Source of the DNA: Alistipes sp.
GTDB lineage: Bacteria; Bacteroidota; Bacteroidia; Bacteroidales; Rikenellaceae
DNA: 64,000 nt
Direction: 5' to 3'
Assembly (NCBI GenBank): GCA_017546725.1
Contig: JAFYRX010000055.1
Span: 1 to 64,000, forward strand
A program made the translations under genes and the position numbers. The notes below the pieces were generated by a model. That model was not told the origin of the DNA. It ran no database searches and saw only the letters and a list, made by a program, of their open reading frames with translations. The number at the start of each line of letters is the position of its first letter. The stretch's first letter is position 1. Positions 43,786-53,045 of this stretch are shown piece by piece.

Positions 43786-45456
43786 ATGAGCCTTAAAACT
43801 TTCAAGACAGTGGCAATAATGCTGATGTTACTTTTCGCATCATCATATGCCTCAGCCAACATAATCGAACGCGAATTGCAAAGACTCGACAATGCATTGG
43901 TCGAGTCAGAGACATACGATAAGCAGCGTTTGGACAAAATCGACCAACTGAATGATTTGCTACAGATGCGGGGCATATCTTTGGAGTATAAATACGAGGT
44001 ATACAACCAACTTTATCAGGAATACGAAGTATTCCAATTCAACAAAGCATTGGATGCGCTAAACAGGCGTTACGACATTGCCGTGGAGATGAAAGACAAG
44101 TCAAAGCAGATTGACACCGAATTGGACAAGGCGCAACTATACACCATTTCGGGCTTGTTCACCGAAGTTGACAACATCTTCACGTCAAAGATAGACACAC
44201 TGGTATTAACGCCAACACAATTATCAAAATATTATTTCATACAGCAACGCTACTACCGTAACCTTGAATGGAAAACGGGTTACGCCCGAAGCGAAGAGGA
44301 ACGTAGAGATTTCTCACAAAAATGGCAATACTACTGCAATAAACTGATGGAGACCGACCACCTATCGTCGGAATTGCATCAATATGTGTCGATGCTCTAT
44401 TATATGAACATCCACGCCTGGCATAAGGCTGAAGAGATTAACGAGATGTTGATAGCACACTGCGCACAAGACAGCCACTCGTATGCCGAATATGCCTATT
44501 ATCGCGCAGCAATATATGAATCGTGGGGCAAGACAAACAATGCCCTGCTGTGGTACATACGCTCGGCTATTGCTGATGTAAAGTCCGCAACCAAAGATAC
44601 GGCATCGGTCAGAGTAGTATCCGAAAAACTACTTCCTCAAGACATAAACAGGGCATTCCACTACATCAATGTTGCATTGGAGAATGTAATCTTCTACAAC
44701 GCGCAGTTGCGTCACGAGGACATAACCGCAATATTGCCATTGATAGAAAAGGAGTATATGTCGGCGCAGAAGCAGCAACAGGCTGAAACCAAGAAATTGC
44801 TTACCATCATATCATTCCTGGCTGTTGCGCTGGCTATAATATGCCTGGTCGTGATATATATGTATTACAGGTCAGTAATGGCACACCGTGAGATTGCGGT
44901 AATCAACAAGCAGATAAAGCAATATAACGACTCTCTGTCCGAGATAAACCAACGACTCAAGACGGCAAACATAGACTTGGCCGAGGCTAATGAGGTCAAA
45001 GAGGAGTACATCGGATTGTTCCTTGCGATGTGCTCGAGTTATATTGACAAACTAAAATCCTACCAACGAAATATCAAGCGCAAATTGACTGCAGGCAAAT
45101 ACTCGGAAATACTTACAGAAGTGTCATCGACCGATTATATTGACACCGAACTTAAGAGTTTCTATGAGATGTTTGACAAGGCTTTCCTGCAACTATATCC
45201 CAACTTTGTCGAGGAGTTCAACGAACTGCTCAAACCCGACAAACGTATCATATTGGGCAAAGATGAAAGGTTAAATACCGAATTACGAATATTTGCGCTT
45301 ATACGATTAGGTATAACCGAATCGTCGCGCATAGCGGCACTACTGCGCTACTCGGCCAACACCATATATAATTATCGCGCACGCGTAAAGAACTGCGCCC
45401 TCGACAACCGCGAAGAGTTTGAGGAGAAAATCAAAAACCTCGGCGCAAGAAAGTAA
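43786..45456 (+). CDS. DUF6377 family membrane regulator
   Basis: A 556-residue protein. I chose the start at 43786 because it gives a signal/anchor (MSLKTFKTVAIMLMLLFASS) and lies after the promoter box. A helical, TPR-like periplasmic region (about 25-335) is followed by one membrane span (about 340-362), a coiled coil (about 370-420) and a cytoplasmic C-terminus. The end (RIFALIRLGITESSRIAALLRY-type helices, then NTIYNYRARVK) resembles a LuxR-like DNA-binding helix-turn-helix. DUF6377 proteins often sit beside glycan-use loci. It is divergent from the GH5 gene, so it may sense sugar outside and control that gene; this is inference. Confidence 0.83.
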   Translation: MSLKTFKTVAIMLMLLFASSYASANIIERELQRLDNALVESETYDKQRLDKIDQLNDLLQMRGISLEYKYEVYNQLYQEYEVFQFNKALDALNRRYDIAVEMKDKSKQIDTELDKAQLYTISGLFTEVDNIFTSKIDTLVLTPTQLSKYYFIQQRYYRNLEWKTGYARSEEERRDFSQKWQYYCNKLMETDHLSSELHQYVSMLYYMNIHAWHKAEEINEMLIAHCAQDSHSYAEYAYYRAAIYESWGKTNNALLWYIRSAIADVKSATKDTASVRVVSEKLLPQDINRAFHYINVALENVIFYNAQLRHEDITAILPLIEKEYMSAQKQQQAETKKLLTIISFLAVALAIICLVVIYMYYRSVMAHREIAVINKQIKQYNDSLSEINQRLKTANIDLAEANEVKEEYIGLFLAMCSSYIDKLKSYQRNIKRKLTAGKYSEILTEVSSTDYIDTELKSFYEMFDKAFLQLYPNFVEEFNELLKPDKRIILGKDERLNTELRIFALIRLGITESSRIAALLRYSANTIYNYRARVKNCALDNREEFEEKIKNLGARK

Positions 45457-45465
45457 CACCGATGC

Positions 45466-45511
45466 AAAAAAAAGAGATTGTCCTGCTCAAGAGTCGGACA
45501 ATCTCTTTTTT
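45466..45511. terminator. Bidirectional terminator
   Basis: An 11-bp core stem (45473-45483 with 45496-45506), flanked by a run of A on the left and T on the right that can lengthen it, lies between the convergent DUF6377 and ssb genes. Either strand ends in a poly-U tract. Confidence 0.9.
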
Positions 45512-45528
45512 CTCTATGCTATTTCCGT

Positions 45529-45978
45529 TTAGAATGGCAAATCATCGGGGTCATCATTCACCTGAGGGACAGATGCAGGCTGCTGAACGGGTTGCTGCGC
45601 AGGTGCAGAATATCCACTCGGGACAGGAGCACTACCCTGCTGGCCATCACTCTTACGGCCAAGCAACTTCATCTCATCGGCCAAAATCTCGGTAGTATAA
45701 CGCTTGATATTGTCCTTATCAGTCCATTCGCGTGTACGCAGACGGCCCTCGATATAGAGTTGGCTGCCCTTCTTGACGTAGCGGTCAACAACATCTGCCA
45801 AACCACGCCACAACGTGATAGTATGCCACTCTGTCAACTCCTTTGACTCGTTAGTCTGACGGTCATAAATACGCTCAGTAGTAGCCAGACGAACACGAGC
45901 AACCTTTACACCTGATTCGGTAGTGCGTACTTCGGGGTCAAGACCGACATTACCCACCAATATAACTTTATTAACCAT
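45529..45978 (-). CDS. ssb: Single-stranded DNA-binding protein
   Basis: A 149-residue SSB. OB fold about 1-108 (start MVNKVILVGNVG, then RLATTERIYD and YIEGRLRTREW), a Gln/Pro/Ala-rich linker, and the acidic tip DDPDDLPF that recruits repair and replication proteins. It lies 83 bases after lpxK in the same direction. Confidence 0.97.
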   Translation of the reverse strand: MVNKVILVGNVGLDPEVRTTESGVKVARVRLATTERIYDRQTNESKELTEWHTITLWRGLADVVDRYVKKGSQLYIEGRLRTREWTDKDNIKRYTTEILADEMKLLGRKSDGQQGSAPVPSGYSAPAQQPVQQPASVPQVNDDPDDLPF

Positions 45979-46061
45979 AACTTTATTCTTAATATTTTCT
46001 AAATTTCAAACCTTATTTAGCGCCTACATCCTATACTGTATACGCACCCTATTACTGATTA

Positions 46062-47132
46062 TTACTCCTTGTTGCCTCCGAGTGTTAAATCGCCTATATG
46101 CAACTTACCATCGAGGTCATCCTTAAGCGTACCGAGCAAATCCTCATCCGAGCCCTCAAGGAACTCCATCACAACAGGCATATAGAACAATCGCTGACGA
46201 ATAATTTCGGGAACACGGCGACTGCGACGCAACTTAACGGCATCTTTCTCTGTAGTAAGCAAACAAGCGGCAGGATGCTTCTCAAGGCTCTTGGCTACAC
46301 GCTGCAAATCATCCACAGAGTAGATGTGATGGTCGGGGAAATTATAGGTCGCCACGACTTTAAACTGCTCACGTATACCCTTGACAAATGGTTTGGGATT
46401 ACCGATACCCGACATCACTACGACCTCATCGCCCGGCTTCAACGTAAATTCCGAAGGGAATAACGAGATAGGAGCAGAAGGGATAACGCGAGTAAAATAG
46501 ATGCGTTGATAGGCCACTTTCTGCAAATCCTTACGCCATAATCGCTGATCGAGTTGCGACATCGTGGGTGAGCACTTGGTTACGATAAAATAATGTGCTC
46601 TATCCAATGCGCTCAACTTATCGCGCAGAGTACCTGCTGGCAGGTAATCATCCTCGGCGAAAGGACGTGTAGAGTCGATTATCAAAACATTGATACGTGG
46701 CTCAACGTGACGATGCTGGAAACCATCATCCATAATAATGAGATTAATCTCGGGGTGTTCGGCTTCGATACGGCGTATAGCCTCAGCACGTTTCTCGCAC
46801 ACCACAACCAATGCATCGGGGAATTTTAATTTAATCTGCAACGGCTCATCACCAACATCTCGATATGAGGAATTTGTCTTGACCTCACGATAACCCTTCG
46901 TGCGACGACCATAACCGCGTGACAAAAGTGCCACACGATAGTGCTGACGCATATAATTGAGGATAAGTTCCGCTGTAGGAGTCTTGCCCGTACCACCAAC
47001 TGTGATATTACCGACGCAGATAACGGGTGTCGCAAACGTCTCGCTCTTGAGGAGTTTGTAATCAAATAGCCAATGACGTATAGAAATCACCATTCTATAC
47101 GGATACGACAAAAGTTTTAACAACAATTTCAT
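46062..47132 (-). CDS. lpxK: Tetraacyldisaccharide 4'-kinase LpxK
   Basis: A 356-residue enzyme from the preferred start at 47132 (MKLLLKLLSYPY, the usual hydrophobic beginning); an in-frame start at 47171 would add 13 residues. P-loop VGNITVGGTGKTP near residue 40; the DDGFQHRH block follows near 130. It phosphorylates the 4' position of the lipid A disaccharide at the inner membrane. With lptD elsewhere in the window it shows that this organism makes lipopolysaccharide. It is divergent from the M23 peptidase gene. Confidence 0.94.
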   Translation of the reverse strand: MKLLLKLLSYPYRMVISIRHWLFDYKLLKSETFATPVICVGNITVGGTGKTPTAELILNYMRQHYRVALLSRGYGRRTKGYREVKTNSSYRDVGDEPLQIKLKFPDALVVVCEKRAEAIRRIEAEHPEINLIIMDDGFQHRHVEPRINVLIIDSTRPFAEDDYLPAGTLRDKLSALDRAHYFIVTKCSPTMSQLDQRLWRKDLQKVAYQRIYFTRVIPSAPISLFPSEFTLKPGDEVVVMSGIGNPKPFVKGIREQFKVVATYNFPDHHIYSVDDLQRVAKSLEKHPAACLLTTEKDAVKLRRSRRVPEIIRQRLFYMPVVMEFLEGSDEDLLGTLKDDLDGKLHIGDLTLGGNKE

Positions 47133-47198
47133 ACGTTTGGCCAATGAATTACTCGCTACCTCGGGCAGCAATACGTTTGCAAAAGTTTACAATTCGGT

Positions 47199-47229
47199 CA
47201 AAGATAGTTATTTATTTGATATTTCGCAA
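47199..47229 (-). promoter_or_regulatory. lpxK promoter
   Basis: On the minus strand TATCTTTG (47199-47206) fits the -7 consensus, with a TTG core at 47227-47229 about 20 bases upstream. Transcription would start near 47193, leaving a leader of about 60 bases to the chosen lpxK start. Confidence 0.5.
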
Positions 47230-47300
47230 CTTTTATTACATATTTTCACTATTCGCTATTATTTATCGCGACTTTTATCGGCTTATCCACAAAAAATTCA

Positions 47301-47308
47301 TAATTTTG
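47301..47308 (+). promoter_or_regulatory. -7 box right before the M23 peptidase gene
   Basis: TAATTTTG fits the -7 consensus but ends only seven bases before the ATG at 47316, so the message would have almost no leader. No clear -33 element is seen, which lowers confidence. Confidence 0.35.
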
Positions 47309-47315
47309 TAAAATT

Positions 47316-48656
47316 ATGAGACGATTTATATTTTTCACATTAGCAACACTAGCCCTCTTCTTGGCAAGTTGCAACAGACAAGCCAATCAAGAGGAGCAAC
47401 AAGCAGAGGTCGAAGAGCCTCAACATACTATCCTTTACGGAATCATTGCCGACAACTACCATACCGAACAGGGTGAAATAGGACAAGGCGAGACATTGGG
47501 CAAGATACTTGCCCGTTATGGTGTTTCAGCCACAACGGTGGATAAGTTGGATAAGGCGGCAAAGGATGTCTTCCCGTTGCGACAGATTCGCGCAGGCAGA
47601 CCTTTTACGGCATTTATTGCGGCTGATTCTACAGGCAATGGAGCACTCGATTACTTTGTTTACGAAAAGGATGTAATTGAGTATGTAGTATTCGGATTCA
47701 AAGGTGATTCGATAAGCATCACCAAAGGTGAAAAGGATGTTACAATCAAGCGCCAGCGCCGCTCGGCTGTGATTGAGTCGTCGCTGTGGGGTGCTATTAT
47801 GCGCGACAGTCTCCCCTACTCGCTGGCGGCTGAGTTGGAGGATATTTATCAGTGGACAGTGGATTTCTTCGGCATACAGAAAGGCGACCATTTCACGGTA
47901 ATCTACGACGAGAAATTAATTGACACGACACACGTGGGCATAGGTCGCATCTGGGGCGCAAAATTCAATCACGCCGGGAAAGATGTCTACGCCATACCGT
48001 TCCGACAAAACGACAAGATACAATATTGGGAGTTCAATGGTGCATCGTTGCGCAAGCAATTGCTGAAAGCCCCGCTCAAGTTCTCGCGCATCAGTTCTCG
48101 TTTTTCGCGCTCACGACTGCATCCTGTACACAGAGTTTATCGCCCACACTTGGGAGTAGACTATGCTGCACCTACAGGCACGCCCGTACACGCTGTGGCC
48201 GATGGCGTAGTGACCTTCAAAGGCTGGGGAGGTGGCGGTGGTAACACGCTTAAAATCAAGCACGCAGGTAACCTCGTAACGGGATATCTTCACTTGAGCA
48301 AATTCGCAAAGGGTATAAGCCAAGGCACTCGCGTATCGCAAGGTCAGGTCATCGGTTATGTTGGTAGCACAGGAACATCTACGGGCCCGCATCTGGATTA
48401 CCGCATATGGAAAAACGGCACTAACATCGACCCGCTTAAGGTACCCCAAGAGCCCGCCGAGCCTATCAAAGAGGAGAATACTGCAGCGTTTGAACACATT
48501 AGAGACCGTATTGTAGCCGAGTTGAATGGTGAGGCCACGCCCGAAATGATAGTAACGCAGTTGGATAGTATTGTGATGCCTGCTGCGGACACTACAAAGG
48601 TGGAGGAAATTGCAGCAAATACGGAGGCTGACGAAAAGAAGAAAAGACGCCAATAA
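47316..48656 (+). CDS. M23 family peptidoglycan endopeptidase lipoprotein
   Basis: A 446-residue lipoprotein (lipid Cys19 in FLASC). After a central region (about 35-250) comes an M23/LytM domain (about 255-380). It has the zinc motif RPHLGVDYA (His and Asp) and TGPHLDYRIWKNG, where the usual HxH is HxD; that variant is common in this phylum, so activity is likely kept. It should cut peptidoglycan cross-bridges in the periplasm. An acidic/Lys-rich tail ends the chain. It is the first gene of a four-gene run with YhbP, ispD and a PH protein, and the next ATG follows its stop directly. Confidence 0.9.
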   Translation: MRRFIFFTLATLALFLASCNRQANQEEQQAEVEEPQHTILYGIIADNYHTEQGEIGQGETLGKILARYGVSATTVDKLDKAAKDVFPLRQIRAGRPFTAFIAADSTGNGALDYFVYEKDVIEYVVFGFKGDSISITKGEKDVTIKRQRRSAVIESSLWGAIMRDSLPYSLAAELEDIYQWTVDFFGIQKGDHFTVIYDEKLIDTTHVGIGRIWGAKFNHAGKDVYAIPFRQNDKIQYWEFNGASLRKQLLKAPLKFSRISSRFSRSRLHPVHRVYRPHLGVDYAAPTGTPVHAVADGVVTFKGWGGGGGNTLKIKHAGNLVTGYLHLSKFAKGISQGTRVSQGQVIGYVGSTGTSTGPHLDYRIWKNGTNIDPLKVPQEPAEPIKEENTAAFEHIRDRIVAELNGEATPEMIVTQLDSIVMPAADTTKVEEIAANTEADEKKKRRQ

Positions 48657-49085
48657 ATGACAACTATGGAGATTGACAAAAAAATAGAAAAATTCATCAA
48701 GGCACACCACGTTCTTACGCTCGCAACGGCAACAAACGAGGGTGAGCCATATTGTTGCAACTGTTTTTATGCTTACGACAATGAGTCGGCTGCATTTATC
48801 TTTACATCGGGTAAGGAGACTCACCACGCACAGATGATGGAGCAGAACAACCGAGTTGCGGCATCTATTGTATTGGAGACTCGCACCGTAGGCAAGATAC
48901 AAGGTCTGCAGATAACGGGAAAGATAGAGGCTGCACAAGAGGGTGATAAGATGCTTTACATCAAGCGATTCCCTTATACAGCCGTAGCCGACCTTACATT
49001 GTGGCGATTGGAGGCTGACTTTATGAAATTAACAGATAACACTCTCGGATTCGGAAAGAAACTTATATGGCAACGACAGGAGTAA
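48657..49085 (+). CDS. YhbP-like flavin-nucleotide-binding (pyridoxamine oxidase fold) protein
   Basis: A 142-residue protein closely resembling E. coli YhbP (UPF0306). Conserved signatures are KETHHAQMM in the middle, 'IQGLQITGKIE', IKRFP and the terminal LTDNTLGFGKKLIWQR. The fold is the split-barrel of pyridoxamine 5'-phosphate oxidases; cofactor and reaction are unknown. Translation may start at the ATG directly after the M23 stop or at Met4. The gene overlaps ispD by 19 bases. Confidence 0.9.
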   Translation: MTTMEIDKKIEKFIKAHHVLTLATATNEGEPYCCNCFYAYDNESAAFIFTSGKETHHAQMMEQNNRVAASIVLETRTVGKIQGLQITGKIEAAQEGDKMLYIKRFPYTAVADLTLWRLEADFMKLTDNTLGFGKKLIWQRQE

Positions 49086-49759
49086 TAATCGTAGCAGGTG
49101 GTTCGGGCCGCCGTATGGGTGCAGCGATGCCCAAACAATTTATGATGCTCGGAAATGAGCCTATATTGGCACGGTCGATAAATCGCATACACGAGGCTCT
49201 GCCTGCAGCCGAAATTGTGGTGGTATTACCTGAAGAACATATAGCCCTTTGGCGTAATATTGCAGCACGTTTTGAGGTCGCTCGACACAAGATTGCATCG
49301 GGCGGAGCGGAGCGTTTCTTCTCGGTCAAAAATGGCTTAAAGGAGTTAAGCGAGGATGTTAAAATCGTCGCTGTACACGACGCCGTAAGACCTTTGGCTT
49401 CGAAAAAATTAATCATCCGACTAATTCTCGAAGCAGAAAAGAGTGTGGCTGTTATCCCCGTAGTAGCGCCCGTAGATTCATTCCGCCGCACAGAGGGCAA
49501 CGACTCCGAGATTATAGACCGCTCGGCACTGCGCATAGTGCAGACTCCGCAGGTATTCAACGCAGATATACTGCGTAAAGCCTACGAGCAGGAGTTCTCG
49601 GCAACATTTACCGATGATGCATCGGTTGTAGAGTCCATCGGCGAAAAGATAACACTTTGCGAAGGAGAGCGTGGAAACATCAAAATCACAACACCCGAAG
49701 ATATGATTATCGCCAATGCGTTAATTGAGGCCGAACAGACAAAAACGGAAGAGTATTAA
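49067..49759 (+). CDS. ispD: 2-C-methyl-D-erythritol 4-phosphate cytidylyltransferase
   Basis: A 230-residue IspD. Nucleotide site VAGGSGRRMGAAMPKQF at the N-terminus (consensus GGxGxRMxxxxPKQ). VAVHDAVRPLAS (about 102-113) and APVDSFRR (about 143-150) are the substrate blocks. It makes CDP-methylerythritol in the MEP route to isoprenoids. It starts inside the 3' end of the YhbP-like gene (19-base overlap), so translation is probably coupled. Confidence 0.96.
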   Translation: MATTGVIIVAGGSGRRMGAAMPKQFMMLGNEPILARSINRIHEALPAAEIVVVLPEEHIALWRNIAARFEVARHKIASGGAERFFSVKNGLKELSEDVKIVAVHDAVRPLASKKLIIRLILEAEKSVAVIPVVAPVDSFRRTEGNDSEIIDRSALRIVQTPQVFNADILRKAYEQEFSATFTDDASVVESIGEKITLCEGERGNIKITTPEDMIIANALIEAEQTKTEEY

Positions 49760-49790
49760 CATCAGGCGCTAACTTTACCCAACAACAGAT

Positions 49791-50318
49791 ATGACACGCA
49801 GTTTCGAATTTCACACCGACCGTAGAACAATCACCAGGACTGTTCTAACCCTGCTATTTATAATTGCAGGAGCCGTATTATTGTACGTCTTATATACGGG
49901 AGGGGCTTTTTCTGCGTGGTTCTTATCAGCAGTGTTGGCGGTTTTGGCTTTGATGATATTGTCGATTCCGCGCAGAGTGGTGTTACTTGATGATACGTTA
50001 GAGATACAATGCGTATCGGACATAACAGAGATTAACATACGCGAGATTGCATCCGTCAGGAAAGTTGACAAACGCGATATGCGTTGGACTATACGCATAT
50101 TCGGGGCATCGGGATTTTTTGGATATTATGGCAAATTCTTTGATTTCAAAGAGTTTGACTTTGTTACGGTATATGCCTCGGAGTGGAATAATTTTGTTGA
50201 AATTACCGACATATACGACGCTCGCGTATATATCTCGTGCCGCGAGGCCGACGAATTTATAGCCGCTATTGAGCAGGCTAAGGCTGAATGTGAAGAGTTA
50301 CCAATCGAAGAGGAGTAA
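49791..50318 (+). CDS. PH-domain membrane protein
   Basis: A 175-residue protein with two membrane segments (about 18-36 and 39-57) followed by a bacterial PH-like domain (about 60-160: VVLLDDTLEI, a middle strand block, VYISCREADEFIAAIEQA). An acidic tail ends it. Function is unknown; such domains often face the cytoplasm. It is the last gene of the M23-YhbP-ispD run, 31 bases after ispD. Confidence 0.82.
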   Translation: MTRSFEFHTDRRTITRTVLTLLFIIAGAVLLYVLYTGGAFSAWFLSAVLAVLALMILSIPRRVVLLDDTLEIQCVSDITEINIREIASVRKVDKRDMRWTIRIFGASGFFGYYGKFFDFKEFDFVTVYASEWNNFVEITDIYDARVYISCREADEFIAAIEQAKAECEELPIEEE

Positions 50319-50345
50319 CGAGACGAGACCTATATATAAAATAAA

Positions 50346-50375
50346 ATCGCGCCCGACTTATCTGACAGACGCGAT
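50346..50375. terminator. Weak hairpin between convergent genes
   Basis: A 6-bp stem (50346-50351 with 50370-50375) with an 18-base loop in the 82-base gap between the PH gene and the ZIP gene. The position suits a terminator, but the stem is short and no clear T-run follows. Confidence 0.3.
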
Positions 50376-50400
50376 ATAAAGCAATATATTTAATAAAGGA

Positions 50401-51186
50401 TTACCCCAAAGCAACATCCAACAGCATCATCAAGGCAAAGCCCAAAGCAACACCTATTGTACCGACATTAGAGTGCTTGCCCGATTGGGATTCTGGAATC
50501 AACTCCTCGACAACAACGTATATCATAGCACCTGCGGCAAAGGATAATAGATATGGTAATATAGGATGCAGTATATCTATCAAAAAGATGGTAATGATAG
50601 CCGCCAATGGCTCAACCACACCCGACGCCACTCCATAGGCAAAGGCCTTGCTACGAGAACGTGTACTATTTTTTAATGGCATTGAGACGATTGCGCCTTC
50701 GGGAAAATTCTGAATCGCTATCCCAAACGACAATGCCATAGCAGCCGCCATCGACAACTCGGCGCTCTGCGTCATAACACCCGCAAATACAACTCCGACG
50801 GCCATACCTTCGGGAATATTATGCAACGTGACAGCCAAAACAAGCATTGTTGAGCGACCGAATCCACTCTTTACGCCCTCTGGCTCGACAGAATCCAAAT
50901 GCAAGTGAGGCACTAACGAATCGAGAAGCAGCAAGGCAAACATTCCCATAAGGAAACCTGCAACGGCAGGCAACCACTCTACCCCGCCGCTATCTGCGGC
51001 CATATTGATTGACGGAATAAGCAACGACCACACCGAAGCCGCTATCATCACGCCCGAAGCAAACCCCAGCAACAATTTCTGCAACCAGGGCTTAATCTCC
51101 CCACGCAGAAAAAAGACCATAGCGGCACCAAGCGCTGTGCCGATAAATGGCAACATCAAGCCATATAATACATCCGAATTAATCAT
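50401..51186 (-). CDS. ZIP family metal transporter (ZupT-like)
   Basis: A 261-residue inner-membrane protein with about eight hydrophobic segments. It carries the ZIP metal-binding motifs HNIPEGMAVGV (about 121-131) and QNFPEGAIVSMP (about 158-169). It imports zinc or another divalent ion; the second motif has Gln-Asn in place of His-Asn, which could change specificity. It stands 6 bases after mtnN and looks cotranscribed with luxS. LuxS needs a divalent metal, which may be coincidence. Confidence 0.92.
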   Translation of the reverse strand: MINSDVLYGLMLPFIGTALGAAMVFFLRGEIKPWLQKLLLGFASGVMIAASVWSLLIPSINMAADSGGVEWLPAVAGFLMGMFALLLLDSLVPHLHLDSVEPEGVKSGFGRSTMLVLAVTLHNIPEGMAVGVVFAGVMTQSAELSMAAAMALSFGIAIQNFPEGAIVSMPLKNSTRSRSKAFAYGVASGVVEPLAAIITIFLIDILHPILPYLLSFAAGAMIYVVVEELIPESQSGKHSNVGTIGVALGFALMMLLDVALG

Positions 51187-51192
51187 TTCTCT

Positions 51193-51780
51193 TTATCTCA
51201 ACGCCTCGAGATAATCAACAAACGCGCCGAAGTCACTATGTGAATCTACAAACTCATCATACGAGTGCTCGGTATCGCCTTCCTCGGGGACATCCGACAC
51301 CATCTTGATAACCACTACGGGCAAATCAAACAACTCGGCGGCCTGACAAACTGCTGTAGCCTCCATATCGAACAAGCCTGACTCAAAACCATATTGAGCC
51401 TTAACTGAGGCTATCATCTCACCATCGACAAACGAATCACCTGTCCAGATGCTCATATCATCGTGACCAATCAACAGATGAGGGTCAGTAAGTTCGGGTA
51501 CAAAATCGCCAGGAATACGGCAGTCGTAATAACGAGCCACACGGGGCGATACAATCTCACCTCGCTTACGTCCTATAGCCGATGCTGCATAGCCTACAAT
51601 AGCAACGCGGTCATACTCGCCATCGGCACGCAATATAGCGAGTGCGGTATTAGCCGCAGCCAAAGCCTTACCAACCCCCGTACGAACAAGTGTATAACTA
51701 TTTTTCAACTCCTTACCCTCGATAGCGGTGGTCATATTGCGATACTCACGCTCGGTGGGCGTTACAACAAGATATCTCAT
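51193..51780 (-). CDS. mtnN: MTA/SAH nucleosidase-type protein
   Basis: A 195-residue member of the nucleoside phosphorylase superfamily. RTGVGKALAAANTA is the phosphate/ribose loop, FDMEATAVCQAA holds the ribose-binding Met-Glu, and KMVSDVPEEGD carries the catalytic Ser-Asp region. It is shorter than E. coli MTA/SAH nucleosidase (232 residues). Its ATG at 51780 overlaps the luxS stop (TAATG), so the earlier TTG at 51786 is not needed. Together with LuxS it would turn S-adenosylhomocysteine into homocysteine and the AI-2 precursor; the neighbour makes that role likely. Confidence 0.83.
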   Translation of the reverse strand: MRYLVVTPTEREYRNMTTAIEGKELKNSYTLVRTGVGKALAAANTALAILRADGEYDRVAIVGYAASAIGRKRGEIVSPRVARYYDCRIPGDFVPELTDPHLLIGHDDMSIWTGDSFVDGEMIASVKAQYGFESGLFDMEATAVCQAAELFDLPVVVIKMVSDVPEEGDTEHSYDEFVDSHSDFGAFVDYLEALR

Positions 51781-52298
51781 TACCAAGCGGGATTATAGAT
51801 TGAACCTATGCCAGCCGCCTCGGCCTCGTCACGAGTGTAGAGGCAACGCATATATTGAGCCATAGCATCGTTAGTGGCATCGATAGCGTACAGACCGGGA
51901 TTACCGCACTGCACCTCGTTCAAACCTACGATATCATCCTTTGACTTTAGGGGGAAGACATTCTTATAGACCGTAGCCAACGCTGCACGGATATCCTCGG
52001 CCTTGACGTTATTCATCGTAGAGAGATAGAATCCCGTCTTGCAACCCATAGGGCAGAACGATACGATACTGCTACCGATAACGGGGTCCAAGCGCAAGTG
52101 GTAAGCCATAAGGTGCTCTATCGTGTGAACCTCACCCGAGCCAAGTGGAGAGTGAGCCATAGGCGCACGGAAACGCATATCCCACGAATGAACAGCCAAC
52201 TCGTCGTTGATGGTATATACTGACCTCAGATAGAGGCCCTCGCCCAATGTGATATGGTCAACATCGAATGACGATACGACCGATTTCTTATTTTCCAT
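51780..52298 (-). CDS. luxS: S-ribosylhomocysteine lyase LuxS
   Basis: A 172-residue LuxS with the metal site complete: His58 and His62 in HTIEH and Cys131 in QCGNPG. Catalytic Glu61 and Cys86 (PMGCKTG) are present. It splits S-ribosylhomocysteine into homocysteine and the AI-2 precursor DPD. It lies 39 bases after the DUF2148 gene and overlaps mtnN by one base, giving a tight methyl-cycle/AI-2 unit. Confidence 0.98.
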   Translation of the reverse strand: MENKKSVVSSFDVDHITLGEGLYLRSVYTINDELAVHSWDMRFRAPMAHSPLGSGEVHTIEHLMAYHLRLDPVIGSSIVSFCPMGCKTGFYLSTMNNVKAEDIRAALATVYKNVFPLKSKDDIVGLNEVQCGNPGLYAIDATNDAMAQYMRCLYTRDEAEAAGIGSIYNPAW

Positions 52299-52337
52299 AA
52301 TCTTTTATCTTATTTCGTTATTATTCTGAAACAAATC

Positions 52338-52880
52338 CTACTTCTTGACAGGTGATTTACGGTCGAAGAAGGGATTTTTAGATGATGCGCTCAGCGGAAT
52401 GGCGAATACCAAATCGGCACCCGACAACACATCCATACGCTTGGCAGCCCAACCTGCCGAGAACATCACACGAGAGTCCAGACGCACGTCGGCAATTTTT
52501 GAGCAGGCAGCACCTATGGCAATACCTACATCCACGCCATTCATAGCACAAGGCACAAAATCGGGCTTCTCCTCACATCGTGCATAACCGCAATAACCGC
52601 AATTAAGGCTGCAATAGCCAACCTCATCCTTAATACCTATAACTATAACCGCCTCGGCCTGCAACACATTAGCGGCATCGCGCAACAAAAATTTCATACC
52701 CGACTCGGCACTCAATTCCAACATAGTGTTAGAGAGTTGCTCGATATGTTCATCTGTAATCATTGCAACCTCAACCATATCGCGACCCTTGGCCTTGGGG
52801 GCTGTACGCGCAGCAACCATCACCGCCTCGGCAAGTGCTCGGACGCTCTGTGCGCGCATTTCACGTTCGTTATAAATCAT
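52338..52880 (-). CDS. DUF2148 ferredoxin-like protein
   Basis: A 180-residue protein with a cysteine-rich centre (CSLNCGYCGYARC, about 90-102; further Cys at about 111 and 125 in PCAMNG and GAACS), enough for one Fe-S cluster. This matches the DUF2148 family. Its role is unknown; the family is common in anaerobes. It is the first gene of the leftward luxS unit and is divergent from the DsbA-like gene across a 165-base gap in which I see no confident promoter. Confidence 0.9.
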   Translation of the reverse strand: MIYNEREMRAQSVRALAEAVMVAARTAPKAKGRDMVEVAMITDEHIEQLSNTMLELSAESGMKFLLRDAANVLQAEAVIVIGIKDEVGYCSLNCGYCGYARCEEKPDFVPCAMNGVDVGIAIGAACSKIADVRLDSRVMFSAGWAAKRMDVLSGADLVFAIPLSASSKNPFFDRKSPVKK

Positions 52881-53045
52881 AATTTATTTCTCAAGTTTAA
52901 CAATTCGGCGATAAAGTTACAGATTTTTTACGAATCTCACATCGGCAGAGGTCGATTTCCTGCAAAATAGACCCACAAACCGCCAAAAAAGAGATGGCGT
53001 GGCTCACTTTTTGCGACTGCTCACTACAAAACAAAAACTTCGGCT

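Noticed and set aside
45462..45846. Short plus-strand frames starting in the terminator after the DUF6377 gene
   Set aside because: They begin inside the terminator hairpin and lie antisense to ssb.
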